From: Rhodoferax sp.
Lineage (GTDB): Bacteria > Pseudomonadota > Gammaproteobacteria > Burkholderiales > Burkholderiaceae_C
DNA length: 34,641 bases
Direction: 5' to 3'
Assembly: GCA_025351745.1 (NCBI GenBank)
Contig: JANXVI010000070.1
Location: 1 to 34,641 of the forward strand
Position 1 is the stretch's first letter. Each line of letters opens with the position of its first letter. A model generated the notes under the pieces. It did not search any database, was not told the origin of the DNA, and saw only the letters and a list, made by a program, of their open reading frames with translations. Positions 8,895 through 17,641 of the stretch are shown here, piece by piece. Position numbers and translations under genes: made by a program.

Positions 8895-10448
8895 ATGAAA
8901 CATCTCAGCGGCGTGGATTCCGCGTTTTTGCACCTGGAATCGCCGGAAATGCCCATGCACATCGGGTCGCTCAATGTGCTGGATCTGCCTGAGGGCTACA
9001 GCGGTGACTTCTTTGAAGACACCAAGACCTACATTGAACAGCGCCTGCACCTGGCCGAGGTCTTCACCCGCAAATTGGCCTTGATGCCCTTGGATCTGTC
9101 CAACCCGGTGTGGGTGGAGGACGAAGACATAGATCTGGACTACCACATACGCCACGTCACGCTGCCCAAGCCCGGCAGCAACCGCCAGCTTCAACAATAC
9201 GTAGCGCGCCTGCATTCCAGCCTGCTGGACCGCAGTCGGCCTTTGTGGGAGTTCTTTGTGATCGATGGTCTCAAGAGCGGGCAGGTGGCGCTCTATAGCA
9301 AGCTGCACCATGCCGGCATCGATGGCCAGGCGGGGGTGGCGGTGGCCCAGGCCATCTTTGATCTGACCGCTACCGGGCGGGTCATCAAGGCGCCTCGCCC
9401 CCGCGCACGGCGCAATCAGTACCAGTTGGGCGTTGCCGAGTTGCTGGGTGCCGCCGTACGCAACACCTTAAACCAGTCGGTGGGACTGGTCAAATCGCTA
9501 CCCCTGATCGTCAAGTCGGCCAAGTCGGCACTGATTCCAGCCAAGGGCGAGAACGGCAAGCGCGACTGGTCACTGCCCAAGGACTTCCGGTTGTTTGCGC
9601 CCCGCACCTCGCTGAACGTGGCCATTACCAACCAACGCACGTTCGCGGGCCGTACGGTCCCGCTGGCTGAAGTCAAGTTCATCGCCAAGGCGTTGCAGGT
9701 GTCTTTGAACGACGTGGTCATGGCCACGGCGGCCGGGGCGCTGCGCAGCTACCTCAAGGAAAACAACGAACTGCCAACCCAATCCCTGTCTGCGGCCGTG
9801 CCAGTAAGTCTGCGTGCCGAGGGCGACACCACGTCAAACAACCAGGTCAGCATGGTCACCATGAGCTTGGCCACTGACATCAAAGACCCGTTGCAGCGTA
9901 TCCGCAAAATCAACGAGCTGTCGGCGGGCACCAAAGCCAAGATGAGCCGCTTCAAGGCTGCCATTCCAACGGACTTTCCGCTGCCTGCGGCGCCTTGGCT
10001 GATGTCGGCCGTCGCCTCTTTGTTCAGCCGATCCCGTTTGGCCAACGTAATGCCGCCGCTGGCCAATCTGGTCATCTCCAACGTGGCAGGTATTCCGGTG
10101 CAGCTGTACTTTGCCGGTGCCAGGGTCGTCAGCTACTACCCGGTCTCCATCCCCGCGCACAGCATGGCCTTGAATGTGACCGTGCAAAGCTACAACGGGC
10201 GGCTTGACTACGGCCTGATTGCCTGCCGCCGCGCACTGCCGGATATCAACGACCTTGCCGACGGATTTCTGGCCGAGCACCGCACGCTGCTGGATTTGGC
10301 CCAAGCGCAAACACCGGCGTTAGCGCCCGCCGCAGTCGAAGTCTTGGCGGCACCTGCAAAGCCCAAGGCCGTGCCTGCAAAACCAGCACCGACAGCGACC
10401 AAACGGCCCACAGCCAAGCGAGCCAAACGCCTGACAGCAGTTGCCTGA
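8895..10448 (+). CDS. WS/DGAT family O-acyltransferase (wax ester synthase/diacylglycerol acyltransferase)
   Basis: MKHLSGVDSAFLHLESPEMPMHIGSL N-terminus, catalytic LHHAGIDGQAG (HHxxxDG), NVMPPLANLVISNVAG; 517 aa with a Lys/Ala/Pro-rich tail. Confidence 0.94.
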   Translation: MKHLSGVDSAFLHLESPEMPMHIGSLNVLDLPEGYSGDFFEDTKTYIEQRLHLAEVFTRKLALMPLDLSNPVWVEDEDIDLDYHIRHVTLPKPGSNRQLQQYVARLHSSLLDRSRPLWEFFVIDGLKSGQVALYSKLHHAGIDGQAGVAVAQAIFDLTATGRVIKAPRPRARRNQYQLGVAELLGAAVRNTLNQSVGLVKSLPLIVKSAKSALIPAKGENGKRDWSLPKDFRLFAPRTSLNVAITNQRTFAGRTVPLAEVKFIAKALQVSLNDVVMATAAGALRSYLKENNELPTQSLSAAVPVSLRAEGDTTSNNQVSMVTMSLATDIKDPLQRIRKINELSAGTKAKMSRFKAAIPTDFPLPAAPWLMSAVASLFSRSRLANVMPPLANLVISNVAGIPVQLYFAGARVVSYYPVSIPAHSMALNVTVQSYNGRLDYGLIACRRALPDINDLADGFLAEHRTLLDLAQAQTPALAPAAVEVLAAPAKPKAVPAKPAPTATKRPTAKRAKRLTAVA

Positions 10449-10492
10449 TCCGCTGCGACACACCCCAAGGCGGCTCTCGGGCCCCCGTTTTT

Positions 10493-13477
10493 TTATGCGC
10501 CTAGCAGCTGACGCAGCACGAAAGGCAGGATGCCACCGGCCTGGTAGTAATCCACCTCAATCGGCGTGTCGATGCGCAATAACAGCGCGTGCCGGGTTTG
10601 TGATCCATCGGCACGGGTGATGACCAGTTGGGCCTCGCTTTGCGGGGTGAGCTTGGCATCGGGGACGATGTCCACCGTCTCCGCGCCAGTCAGTCCCAGG
10701 CCGGCCCAGGTGTCACCCGCCTTGAACTGCAGCGGCAACACCCCCATGCCCACCAGGTTGCTGCGGTGGATGCGCTCAAAGCTCTGCGCCACCACCGCCT
10801 TGATGCCCAGCAGGGCCGTACCCTTCGCCGCCCAGTCGCGGCTGGAACCCGTGCCATATTCCTCGCCCGCAAAAACCACGGTGGGTGTACCCGCTGCCTG
10901 GTAGCGCGTGGCAGCTTCAAAAATGGACACGTGTTCTGCGGCACCTGCCCCATCGGCTGCGCCCTGGTAAAGGGTAAAGCCGCCCTCCTCCCGCGAGCCA
11001 TCGGCCGCAGCCGGCAACATCAGGTTCTTGATACGGACATTGGCAAAGGTGCCGCGCACCATGACTTCGTGGTTGCCCCGGCGCGCGCCGTAGGAGTTGA
11101 AATCGGCCTTCAGCACGCCGTGCGCCAACAACCACTGCCCGGCCGGTGAACTGGCCTTGATCGAACCGGCGGGCGAAATATGGTCGGTGGTGATGGAGTC
11201 GCCAAACAGCGCCATGATGCGGGCGCCTGACACGCGTGGTCCAGCAGCAACTCCACCCGAAGCGTCTATACCATTTAGGCCGCTAGCCCTCGTGGAATCT
11301 ACGTGAGAAGCTACTGGTTTGATAGCAAATCCATCAAAGAAGGGCGGCTCGGCGATGTAAGTGCTGGTGGGCCAGGTATAGGCTTGGCCCGACACGCCTT
11401 TGATCTTGTCCCACAACTTTCCAGGCTCGGTGGTGACCTTGGCGTAGTTTTTACGGAAGGCCTTGCCGTTCATGGCAAACTTCAGCAGCGCATGGATCTC
11501 TTCGCTGCTGGGCCAGATATCGCCCAGGTAAACGTCCTTGCCACCTGTGCCCTTACCCACCGGCTGCGTCATCAGGTCGCAGTTGACCGTGCCCGCAATG
11601 GCATAGGCCACTACGAGCGGAGGGCTGGCCAGGAAGTTGGCCTTGATATTTGGGTGAATGCGCGCCTCGAAGTTGCGGTTGCCCGACAGCACAGCGGCGC
11701 AAACCAGATCGTTCTTGCTGATGATCTCGTTCAGTTCAGGCGTCAGGTCGCCAGAGTTGCCGATGCAAGTGGTACAGCCATAACCGGCCAGCGCAAAACC
11801 CAGTTTTTCCAGATATGGCAGCAGGCCGGTTTGGGTCAGGTACTCGGTGACGATGCGCGAGCCAGGCGCCAGTGAAGTCTTGATGTGCGGTTTGACCTTC
11901 AGCCCGGCCTCCACCGCTTTCTTGGCCAGCAAACCAGCCGCCAGCAACACACTAGGGTTGGAGGTGTTGGTACAACTGGTGATGGCGGCAATCAGCACGT
12001 CGCCGTGGCCCACGGTAATGTCCGTTCGGCCACCGCCCGCTGCGGTAGCCGAGACCGAAGCCGATGCCGCCCCAGGGGCGTCGTGGTGGGCCGCCAGCGT
12101 GGGTTTGTTGGCCACCATCTCCACCACCTCACGTGCAGCACCCAGTGCGGTTGGCGGCGCCTGCGGCACACGTGCCGCCTCAGCTCCACCAAACGCCCGC
12201 ACATGGTGGCGGGTATGGAACACAGCAGCGTGCTGGTTGAAGCCGTTTTCCGCGTTGGACTTTGAAAAAAGCGATTCAAACTGGGCGGCCACCTTGCCCA
12301 ATTCGATACGGTCCTGCGGGCGCTTGGGGCCGGCCAGGCTCGGCGTCACCGTGCCAAGGTCCAGTGTCACGACCTGCGAGTAGTCAATCTCCCCTGCCAC
12401 GGGGACACCGAACAAGCCCTGCTCCTTGAAGTAGGCTTCAAACGCTTGCATCTCGGCCTGCGTGCGCCCGGTGCCTTCAAAGTATTCCATGGTCTTTTGA
12501 TCGACCGGGAAGAAGCCCATGGTGGCGCCATATTCAGGCGCCATATTCGCAACCGTCGCGCGGTCTGGCAGGCTCAGCGTGCGCGTGCCTTCGCCAAAGA
12601 ACTCGACAAACTTTCCCACCACCTTGTGCCGGCGCAATATCTCGGTGACGGTTAGCACCAGGTCGGTGGCGGTGACGCCTTCGCGCAATCGGCCACGCAT
12701 CTCAACGCCCACTACGTCAGGTGTCAGCAAGTAGACCGGCTGGCCCAGCATGGCGGCCTCGGCCTCGATGCCGCCCACGCCCCAACCCACCACGCCGATG
12801 CCGTTGATCATGGTTGTATGGCTGTCAGTGCCCACCAGCGTGTCGGGGTAGTACATCGGGTCCAGCTTCTTGCCCTTGACCATGGGCTGCTTGGCCTTGT
12901 GCACTCCGCGCGCCAGGTATTCCAGATTGACCTGGTGGACGATGCCAAAGCCCGGCGGCACCAGGCCAAAAGTGTCAAAGGCCTGCATGCCCCATTTCAT
13001 GAATTCGTAGCGCTCGCGGTTGCGGTGGAACTCCAGCTTCATGTTCAGGTCCAGCGAGTTCTTTTTGCCATAGTGGTCCACCATCACAGAATGGTCTACC
13101 ACCAGGTCCACGGGTACCAGCGGCTCAATACGGGCCGGGTCTTGACCCAGTCGCTTGGCGGCGCTGCGCATGGCTGCAAGGTCGGCCAAGAGCGGCACGC
13201 CGGTAAAATCTTGCAGCACCACGCGCGACACCACAAAGGGGATTTCGGCGGTGCGCTCTGCGTTGGGTTGCCAGTTGGCCAATTGGGCTACGTGCTCTGG
13301 GGTTACCTTTTTGCCATCGCAATGGCGTACCACGCTTTCCAGTACGATCCGCAGCGACATCGGCAGGCGGTTGACATTGGGAAAGCGCTTGGCCAACGCG
13401 GGCAGCGAATAGAACGCCCCGGTCTTGCCAGCGGCAGTTGTGAAAGACTTCACGGTATGAGAAAAGCTGTGGGGCAT
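10493..13477 (-). CDS. acnA: Aconitate hydratase AcnA
   Basis: [87 protein letters not shown]. Confidence 0.97.
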   Translation of the reverse strand: MPHSFSHTVKSFTTAAGKTGAFYSLPALAKRFPNVNRLPMSLRIVLESVVRHCDGKKVTPEHVAQLANWQPNAERTAEIPFVVSRVVLQDFTGVPLLADLAAMRSAAKRLGQDPARIEPLVPVDLVVDHSVMVDHYGKKNSLDLNMKLEFHRNRERYEFMKWGMQAFDTFGLVPPGFGIVHQVNLEYLARGVHKAKQPMVKGKKLDPMYYPDTLVGTDSHTTMINGIGVVGWGVGGIEAEAAMLGQPVYLLTPDVVGVEMRGRLREGVTATDLVLTVTEILRRHKVVGKFVEFFGEGTRTLSLPDRATVANMAPEYGATMGFFPVDQKTMEYFEGTGRTQAEMQAFEAYFKEQGLFGVPVAGEIDYSQVVTLDLGTVTPSLAGPKRPQDRIELGKVAAQFESLFSKSNAENGFNQHAAVFHTRHHVRAFGGAEAARVPQAPPTALGAAREVVEMVANKPTLAAHHDAPGAASASVSATAAGGGRTDITVGHGDVLIAAITSCTNTSNPSVLLAAGLLAKKAVEAGLKVKPHIKTSLAPGSRIVTEYLTQTGLLPYLEKLGFALAGYGCTTCIGNSGDLTPELNEIISKNDLVCAAVLSGNRNFEARIHPNIKANFLASPPLVVAYAIAGTVNCDLMTQPVGKGTGGKDVYLGDIWPSSEEIHALLKFAMNGKAFRKNYAKVTTEPGKLWDKIKGVSGQAYTWPTSTYIAEPPFFDGFAIKPVASHVDSTRASGLNGIDASGGVAAGPRVSGARIMALFGDSITTDHISPAGSIKASSPAGQWLLAHGVLKADFNSYGARRGNHEVMVRGTFANVRIKNLMLPAAADGSREEGGFTLYQGAADGAGAAEHVSIFEAATRYQAAGTPTVVFAGEEYGTGSSRDWAAKGTALLGIKAVVAQSFERIHRSNLVGMGVLPLQFKAGDTWAGLGLTGAETVDIVPDAKLTPQSEAQLVITRADGSQTRHALLLRIDTPIEVDYYQAGGILPFVLRQLLGA
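11262..11332. repeat. Comamonadaceae-type short interspersed repeat inside acnA (in frame)
   Basis: Minus-strand sequence tttgctatcaaaccagtagcttctcacgtagattccacgagggctagcggcc has the 'gctatcaaa...agtagct...gagggctag.ggcc' layout remembered from Comamonadaceae repeats; encodes an atypical segment [25 protein letters not shown]. Confidence 0.6.
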
Positions 13478-13590
13478 CGACTACTCCTGGTCCATTGGCA
13501 ATGCCGCCTATTCTGGCAGCATGCTGTTGATCTGTCCTTGCGCCATGCGATGTCCGCAGTTTTTAGCCATTTCCAACCCAGAGGATTGCA

Positions 13591-14955
13591 ATGCCCCAGT
13601 TTGATTTGATTGTGGTGGGCGGCGGCTCAGGCGGCGTGCGTGCCGCGCGCATCGCGGCCAGCCATGGTGCCCGTGTGGCCTTGGTCGAAGAGTACCGACT
13701 AGGGGGCACCTGCGTAATCCGCGGTTGCGTGCCCAAGAAGCTCATGGTCTATGCGTCGCGTTTTGCACAGGAGTTTGAAGAGGCCGCCGGTTACGGCTGG
13801 ACCGTGGGCCAAACCCACTTTGACTGGGCCACGCTCAAGGTACGGCGCGATGCTGAGGTGGCGCGGCTGGAAAGCATTTACCGCAGCAACCTGGTGGCAT
13901 CGGGCGTGCAACTGTTCGACGGCCGTGCAAGCCTTGTAGACCGCAATACGGTGGCACTGACTGATGGTCGTACATTACAATCTACTCACATTTTGATAGC
14001 TACTGGAGCAACACCGACGAGGGCTACATCCATTAAAGGCCATGAACTATCCATAGATTCCAATGGTTTCTTTGATCTGCAGGCGCTGCCCAAACGGGTA
14101 GTGGTGCAAGGCGCGGGCTACATCGCGCTCGAGCTGGCCTGTGTGTTGCAACGTCTGGGCGCCAGCGTGCGCGTGGTGGTGCGGGGCGAACAGATTTTGC
14201 GGGGTTTCGACTACGACGTGCGCGTCCACCTGACCCATGAACTGAAGGAAAGCGGCTTACTGTTTGAATTTGGCCGCAATGTCACCGGCATAGTCCAAAC
14301 CGCTGACGGTCTGCAGGTAGACCTGGACAACGGCGAAACAGTGGCCGCTGACTGCGTGCTGCGCGCGCTGGGCCGTGTGCCCAACACCCAGGGTCTGGGG
14401 CTTGAAGCCCTTGGCATTGCGCTCGACGGCCAGGGTGCCATTCCCGTGGACGATTTCAGCCAGACCGCGATCCACAACATCCATGCGGTGGGCGATGTCA
14501 CCAACCGCGTCAACCTGACCCCCATGGCCATCCGCGAAGGCCACGCCTTTGCGGACACCCTCTTTGGTGGCACGCCCCGCCGTGTGGACCACACGCTGGT
14601 GCCGACCGCTGTGTTTACGACGCCCGAACTGGGCGTGGTGGGCTTGACCGAAGAAGCAGCCCTGCAGCAACACCCGCGCCTGGACGTCTACCGCACCAGC
14701 TTTCGCCCGATGAAGGCCACGCTGTCGGGCCATACCGGCCGCATGCTGTTGAAGCTACTGGTAGACCGTGACACCGACCGCGTGTTGGGTTTTCATGGCG
14801 TAGGGCCAGACACCGGCGAGATGGCGCAACTGATCGGCGTAGCCCTGCAACTCAAAGCCACCAAAAGTGCGCTGGATGCGACTCTGGCCGTACACCCGAC
14901 TGCCGCCGAAGAACTGGTTACCATGCGCAGTCCAACCGTGCGCCACGCGCTGTAA
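13591..14955 (+). CDS. gor: Glutathione-disulfide reductase
   Basis: FAD motif VVGGGSGGVRAARIAA, redox CVIRGCVPKKL, HILIATGATP, C-terminal VHPTAAEELVTMR. Confidence 0.95.
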   Translation: MPQFDLIVVGGGSGGVRAARIAASHGARVALVEEYRLGGTCVIRGCVPKKLMVYASRFAQEFEEAAGYGWTVGQTHFDWATLKVRRDAEVARLESIYRSNLVASGVQLFDGRASLVDRNTVALTDGRTLQSTHILIATGATPTRATSIKGHELSIDSNGFFDLQALPKRVVVQGAGYIALELACVLQRLGASVRVVVRGEQILRGFDYDVRVHLTHELKESGLLFEFGRNVTGIVQTADGLQVDLDNGETVAADCVLRALGRVPNTQGLGLEALGIALDGQGAIPVDDFSQTAIHNIHAVGDVTNRVNLTPMAIREGHAFADTLFGGTPRRVDHTLVPTAVFTTPELGVVGLTEEAALQQHPRLDVYRTSFRPMKATLSGHTGRMLLKLLVDRDTDRVLGFHGVGPDTGEMAQLIGVALQLKATKSALDATLAVHPTAAEELVTMRSPTVRHAL

Positions 14956-14977
14956 AACTTGGTCTTGCCTCACCCAC

Positions 14978-16231
14978 ATGCCATCCACGTCCCTTTCGTA
15001 CGCTCTGCCCGTCCTGACAGGAAACCGCGCTGAGCTGGCCCAGCGCTTCGAGGCTGTCAGGGCGCGCACGCTGGCACTAGCGGCGCCACTGTCGGCCGAA
15101 GACCAATGCGTACAGTCCATGCCCGATGCCAGCCCGACCAAGTGGCACTTGGCCCATACGAGCTGGTTTTTTGAAACTCTCGTTTTACAGGCATTTCAAA
15201 CCGGGTACCGCTTCTTTGACGCCCAATACTCGTACCTGTTCAACTCGTATTACGAAGCGCTCGGACCGCGTCACCCGCGACCACAGCGCGGCCTGTTGAC
15301 ACGGCCCGGCCTATCAGACGTCCACACATATCGCGGCCATGTTGATTCCGCCATGTTGCGATACATGGCGGTGGTTGATCCGACCGATTGGTTAGCCGCA
15401 GAAAGTGTGATTACGCTGGGCCTACACCATGAAGAACAGCACCAAGAGTTGATTCAGACAGACATCTTGCATTTGCTGTCGTGCAATCCTTTGCTACCTC
15501 CATACCGCCACAAACCCCAACCGTGGTCTGTCCCCAGCGCCTGTGCGTTGCAATTTTTGGCCGTGGACGCAGGGGTGCATGCAGTGGGCCATGGTGAGAC
15601 TGAAGGATTCTCGTTTGACAACGAAACCCCGAGACACCAGGCGCTATTGCATCCCTTTCAAATCGCAAACCGAATGGTGACTTGTGGCGAATACCTGGGC
15701 TTCATTGCTGCTGGTGGTTACCGCCAGCCGCAGTGGTGGTTATCCGATGGCTGGTCTGCAGTGCAAAGCCAGGGGCTTGGTGCACCGGCCTACTGGCTGG
15801 CCCCTGGAGACCCTCGGGCGCCCTCTGACCAATGGCAAGTCTATGGTCTCAACGGCGTGCAGCCGTTGGATCGGCAAGCCCCCGTAAACCATGTCAGCTT
15901 TTTCGAAGCATCAGCGTTTGCGGAGTGGTCCGGGGCGCGGCTACCCACAGAATTTGAGTGGGAAGTGGCATATGACCTGCCGGATATTCAGCAAATGCTG
16001 GGCCATGGATGGCAATGGACACGATCGTCCTACGACCCCTACCCCGGTTTTCGGCCACGGCCAGGAGCAGTGCGCGAGTACAACGGCAAGTTCATGGTGA
16101 GCCAGCAGGTGCTGCGAGGCGCAAGCACTGCCACGCCCCCCGGACATAGCCGCAAAACGTACCGTAATTTCTTCCCGCCAACCGCGCGCTGGCAGTTTTC
16201 AGGCATTCGTCTGGCAAAGGACCCTACATGA
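14978..16231 (+). CDS. egtB: Ergothioneine biosynthesis protein EgtB (sulfoxide synthase)
   Basis: DinB-like KWHLAHTSWFFET and HHEEQHQELIQTDI metal motif; FGE-like C-terminus RLPTEFEWEVAYD, TYRNFFPPTARWQFSGIRLA; ATG 14978. Confidence 0.94.
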   Translation: MPSTSLSYALPVLTGNRAELAQRFEAVRARTLALAAPLSAEDQCVQSMPDASPTKWHLAHTSWFFETLVLQAFQTGYRFFDAQYSYLFNSYYEALGPRHPRPQRGLLTRPGLSDVHTYRGHVDSAMLRYMAVVDPTDWLAAESVITLGLHHEEQHQELIQTDILHLLSCNPLLPPYRHKPQPWSVPSACALQFLAVDAGVHAVGHGETEGFSFDNETPRHQALLHPFQIANRMVTCGEYLGFIAAGGYRQPQWWLSDGWSAVQSQGLGAPAYWLAPGDPRAPSDQWQVYGLNGVQPLDRQAPVNHVSFFEASAFAEWSGARLPTEFEWEVAYDLPDIQQMLGHGWQWTRSSYDPYPGFRPRPGAVREYNGKFMVSQQVLRGASTATPPGHSRKTYRNFFPPTARWQFSGIRLAKDPT

Positions 16232-17247
16232 TGAAAGCCAACTTGGCGTACGCAGGCACCCAAGAGGCGCTGGATGCGGTGAATGCAGACGATGCCAGCG
16301 TATCGCACCATTCAGAATTTTTCTTCGACCTCCAACAGGGCTTGGCGCGACAACACAAGAGCATTTCACCCAAGTATTTCTATGACGCGCCGGGCTCTGC
16401 GCTGTTCGACCAGATTTGCACGTTGCCCGAGTACTACCCCACGCGCACCGAACTATCGATCTTGCAAAGGCATGCGCTGGAGATTGCCCACCAGCTAGGG
16501 CCTCACGCCGAGATACTGGAGTTTGGCGCCGGCTCGATGCAAAAAGTGCGTGTGCTGCTGGACGTGATGGACCGACCCGCACGCTACGTACCCATTGATA
16601 TTTCCGGGGAGCATACGCAGGAGGCTGCCTTGACGATGGCCAACGCATACCCCCATCTACAGGTAGAACCATTAATTGCCGACTACACGCAAGATCTGGT
16701 CTTGCCACCCGACATGCCACCGGATGGGCGCCGTGTCGGATTTTTCCCAGGGTCTACCCTGGGTAACTTCGAACCGCTGGATGCGCTGCGTTTCATGCGC
16801 ATGTGCGCCAGGACGCTGCAAGGCGGCGCCTTGATTTTGGGCGCAGACCTGGTCAAGAACCCAGACCTGCTGCATGCGGCATACAACGACGCCCAAGGCG
16901 TCACGGCTGATTTCAACCGCAATGTCCTGGTGCGCGCCAACCGCGAACTGGGCGCGGACTTTCAACTGGCCCAGTTTGCCCACAGTGCGTTTTACAACGC
17001 GCCCTTACAGCGCATTGAAATGCACCTGATGAGCACTTGCCAACAAGTCGTGCACATCGGCGGCAAACCGTTTGCATTTGCACAAGGCGAGACCTTGCAC
17101 ACCGAAAACTCTTACAAGTTCACCCCAGATGGCTTGCACCAATTGGCCCAGCGGGCCGGATTTACGCCAGGGCAAGTCTGGACCGATCCCGAAAACAAGT
17201 TCTGCCTATTGTGGCTGAACGCACCCACATACAGGAGCCATACATGA
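16228..17247 (+). CDS. egtD: L-histidine N(alpha)-methyltransferase EgtD
   Basis: SPKYFYDAPGSALFDQICTLPEYYPTRTE, EFGAGSMQKVRVLLD, FFPGSTLGNFEP; start overlaps the egtB stop (ATGATGA). Confidence 0.95.
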   Translation: MMKANLAYAGTQEALDAVNADDASVSHHSEFFFDLQQGLARQHKSISPKYFYDAPGSALFDQICTLPEYYPTRTELSILQRHALEIAHQLGPHAEILEFGAGSMQKVRVLLDVMDRPARYVPIDISGEHTQEAALTMANAYPHLQVEPLIADYTQDLVLPPDMPPDGRRVGFFPGSTLGNFEPLDALRFMRMCARTLQGGALILGADLVKNPDLLHAAYNDAQGVTADFNRNVLVRANRELGADFQLAQFAHSAFYNAPLQRIEMHLMSTCQQVVHIGGKPFAFAQGETLHTENSYKFTPDGLHQLAQRAGFTPGQVWTDPENKFCLLWLNAPTYRSHT

Positions 17248-17522
17248 AAGCCGTTTGGAAAGATACCGTCATCGCTGAATGCAACGACACCGTCATGGTG
17301 GAGGGCAACCACTATTTCCCTGAAACCTCGTTGAACCGCGCGTATGTGACCTTTAGCAACCACAAGACCATGTGCGCGTGGAAAGGCCAGGCCAGCTACT
17401 ACTCGCTGATAGTTGAGGGCGAGCTCAATACCGATGCCGTGTGGTACTACCCCGACCCTAAGCCCGAGGCGGCCAATATCAAGGGCCACGTGGCCTTTTG
17501 GAAAGGCGTCATCGTCAGTTAG
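17244..17522 (+). CDS. DUF427 domain protein
   Basis: MKAVWKDTVIAECNDTVMVEGNHYFPETSL..TMCAWKGQASYYSL..WYYPDPKPEAANIKGHVAFWKGV; ATGA overlap with egtD. Confidence 0.9.
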   Translation: MKAVWKDTVIAECNDTVMVEGNHYFPETSLNRAYVTFSNHKTMCAWKGQASYYSLIVEGELNTDAVWYYPDPKPEAANIKGHVAFWKGVIVS

Positions 17523-17641
17523 AGATCGCGTGCAGTCCCTGTGAAAGAGGCAACCGCGCCCAGCCGATTTCAGTAACATCCGCAAGCGCACATAAAACCC
17601 ATTTGCGCGCAGCACGGCTTTGACATCTTTTGGGAGGAACT

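Noticed and set aside
12818-13609. 263-aa plus-strand ORF antisense to acnA
   Set aside because: Lies opposite the clearly conserved AcnA frame; composition is typical of antisense ORFs in GC-rich coding DNA.
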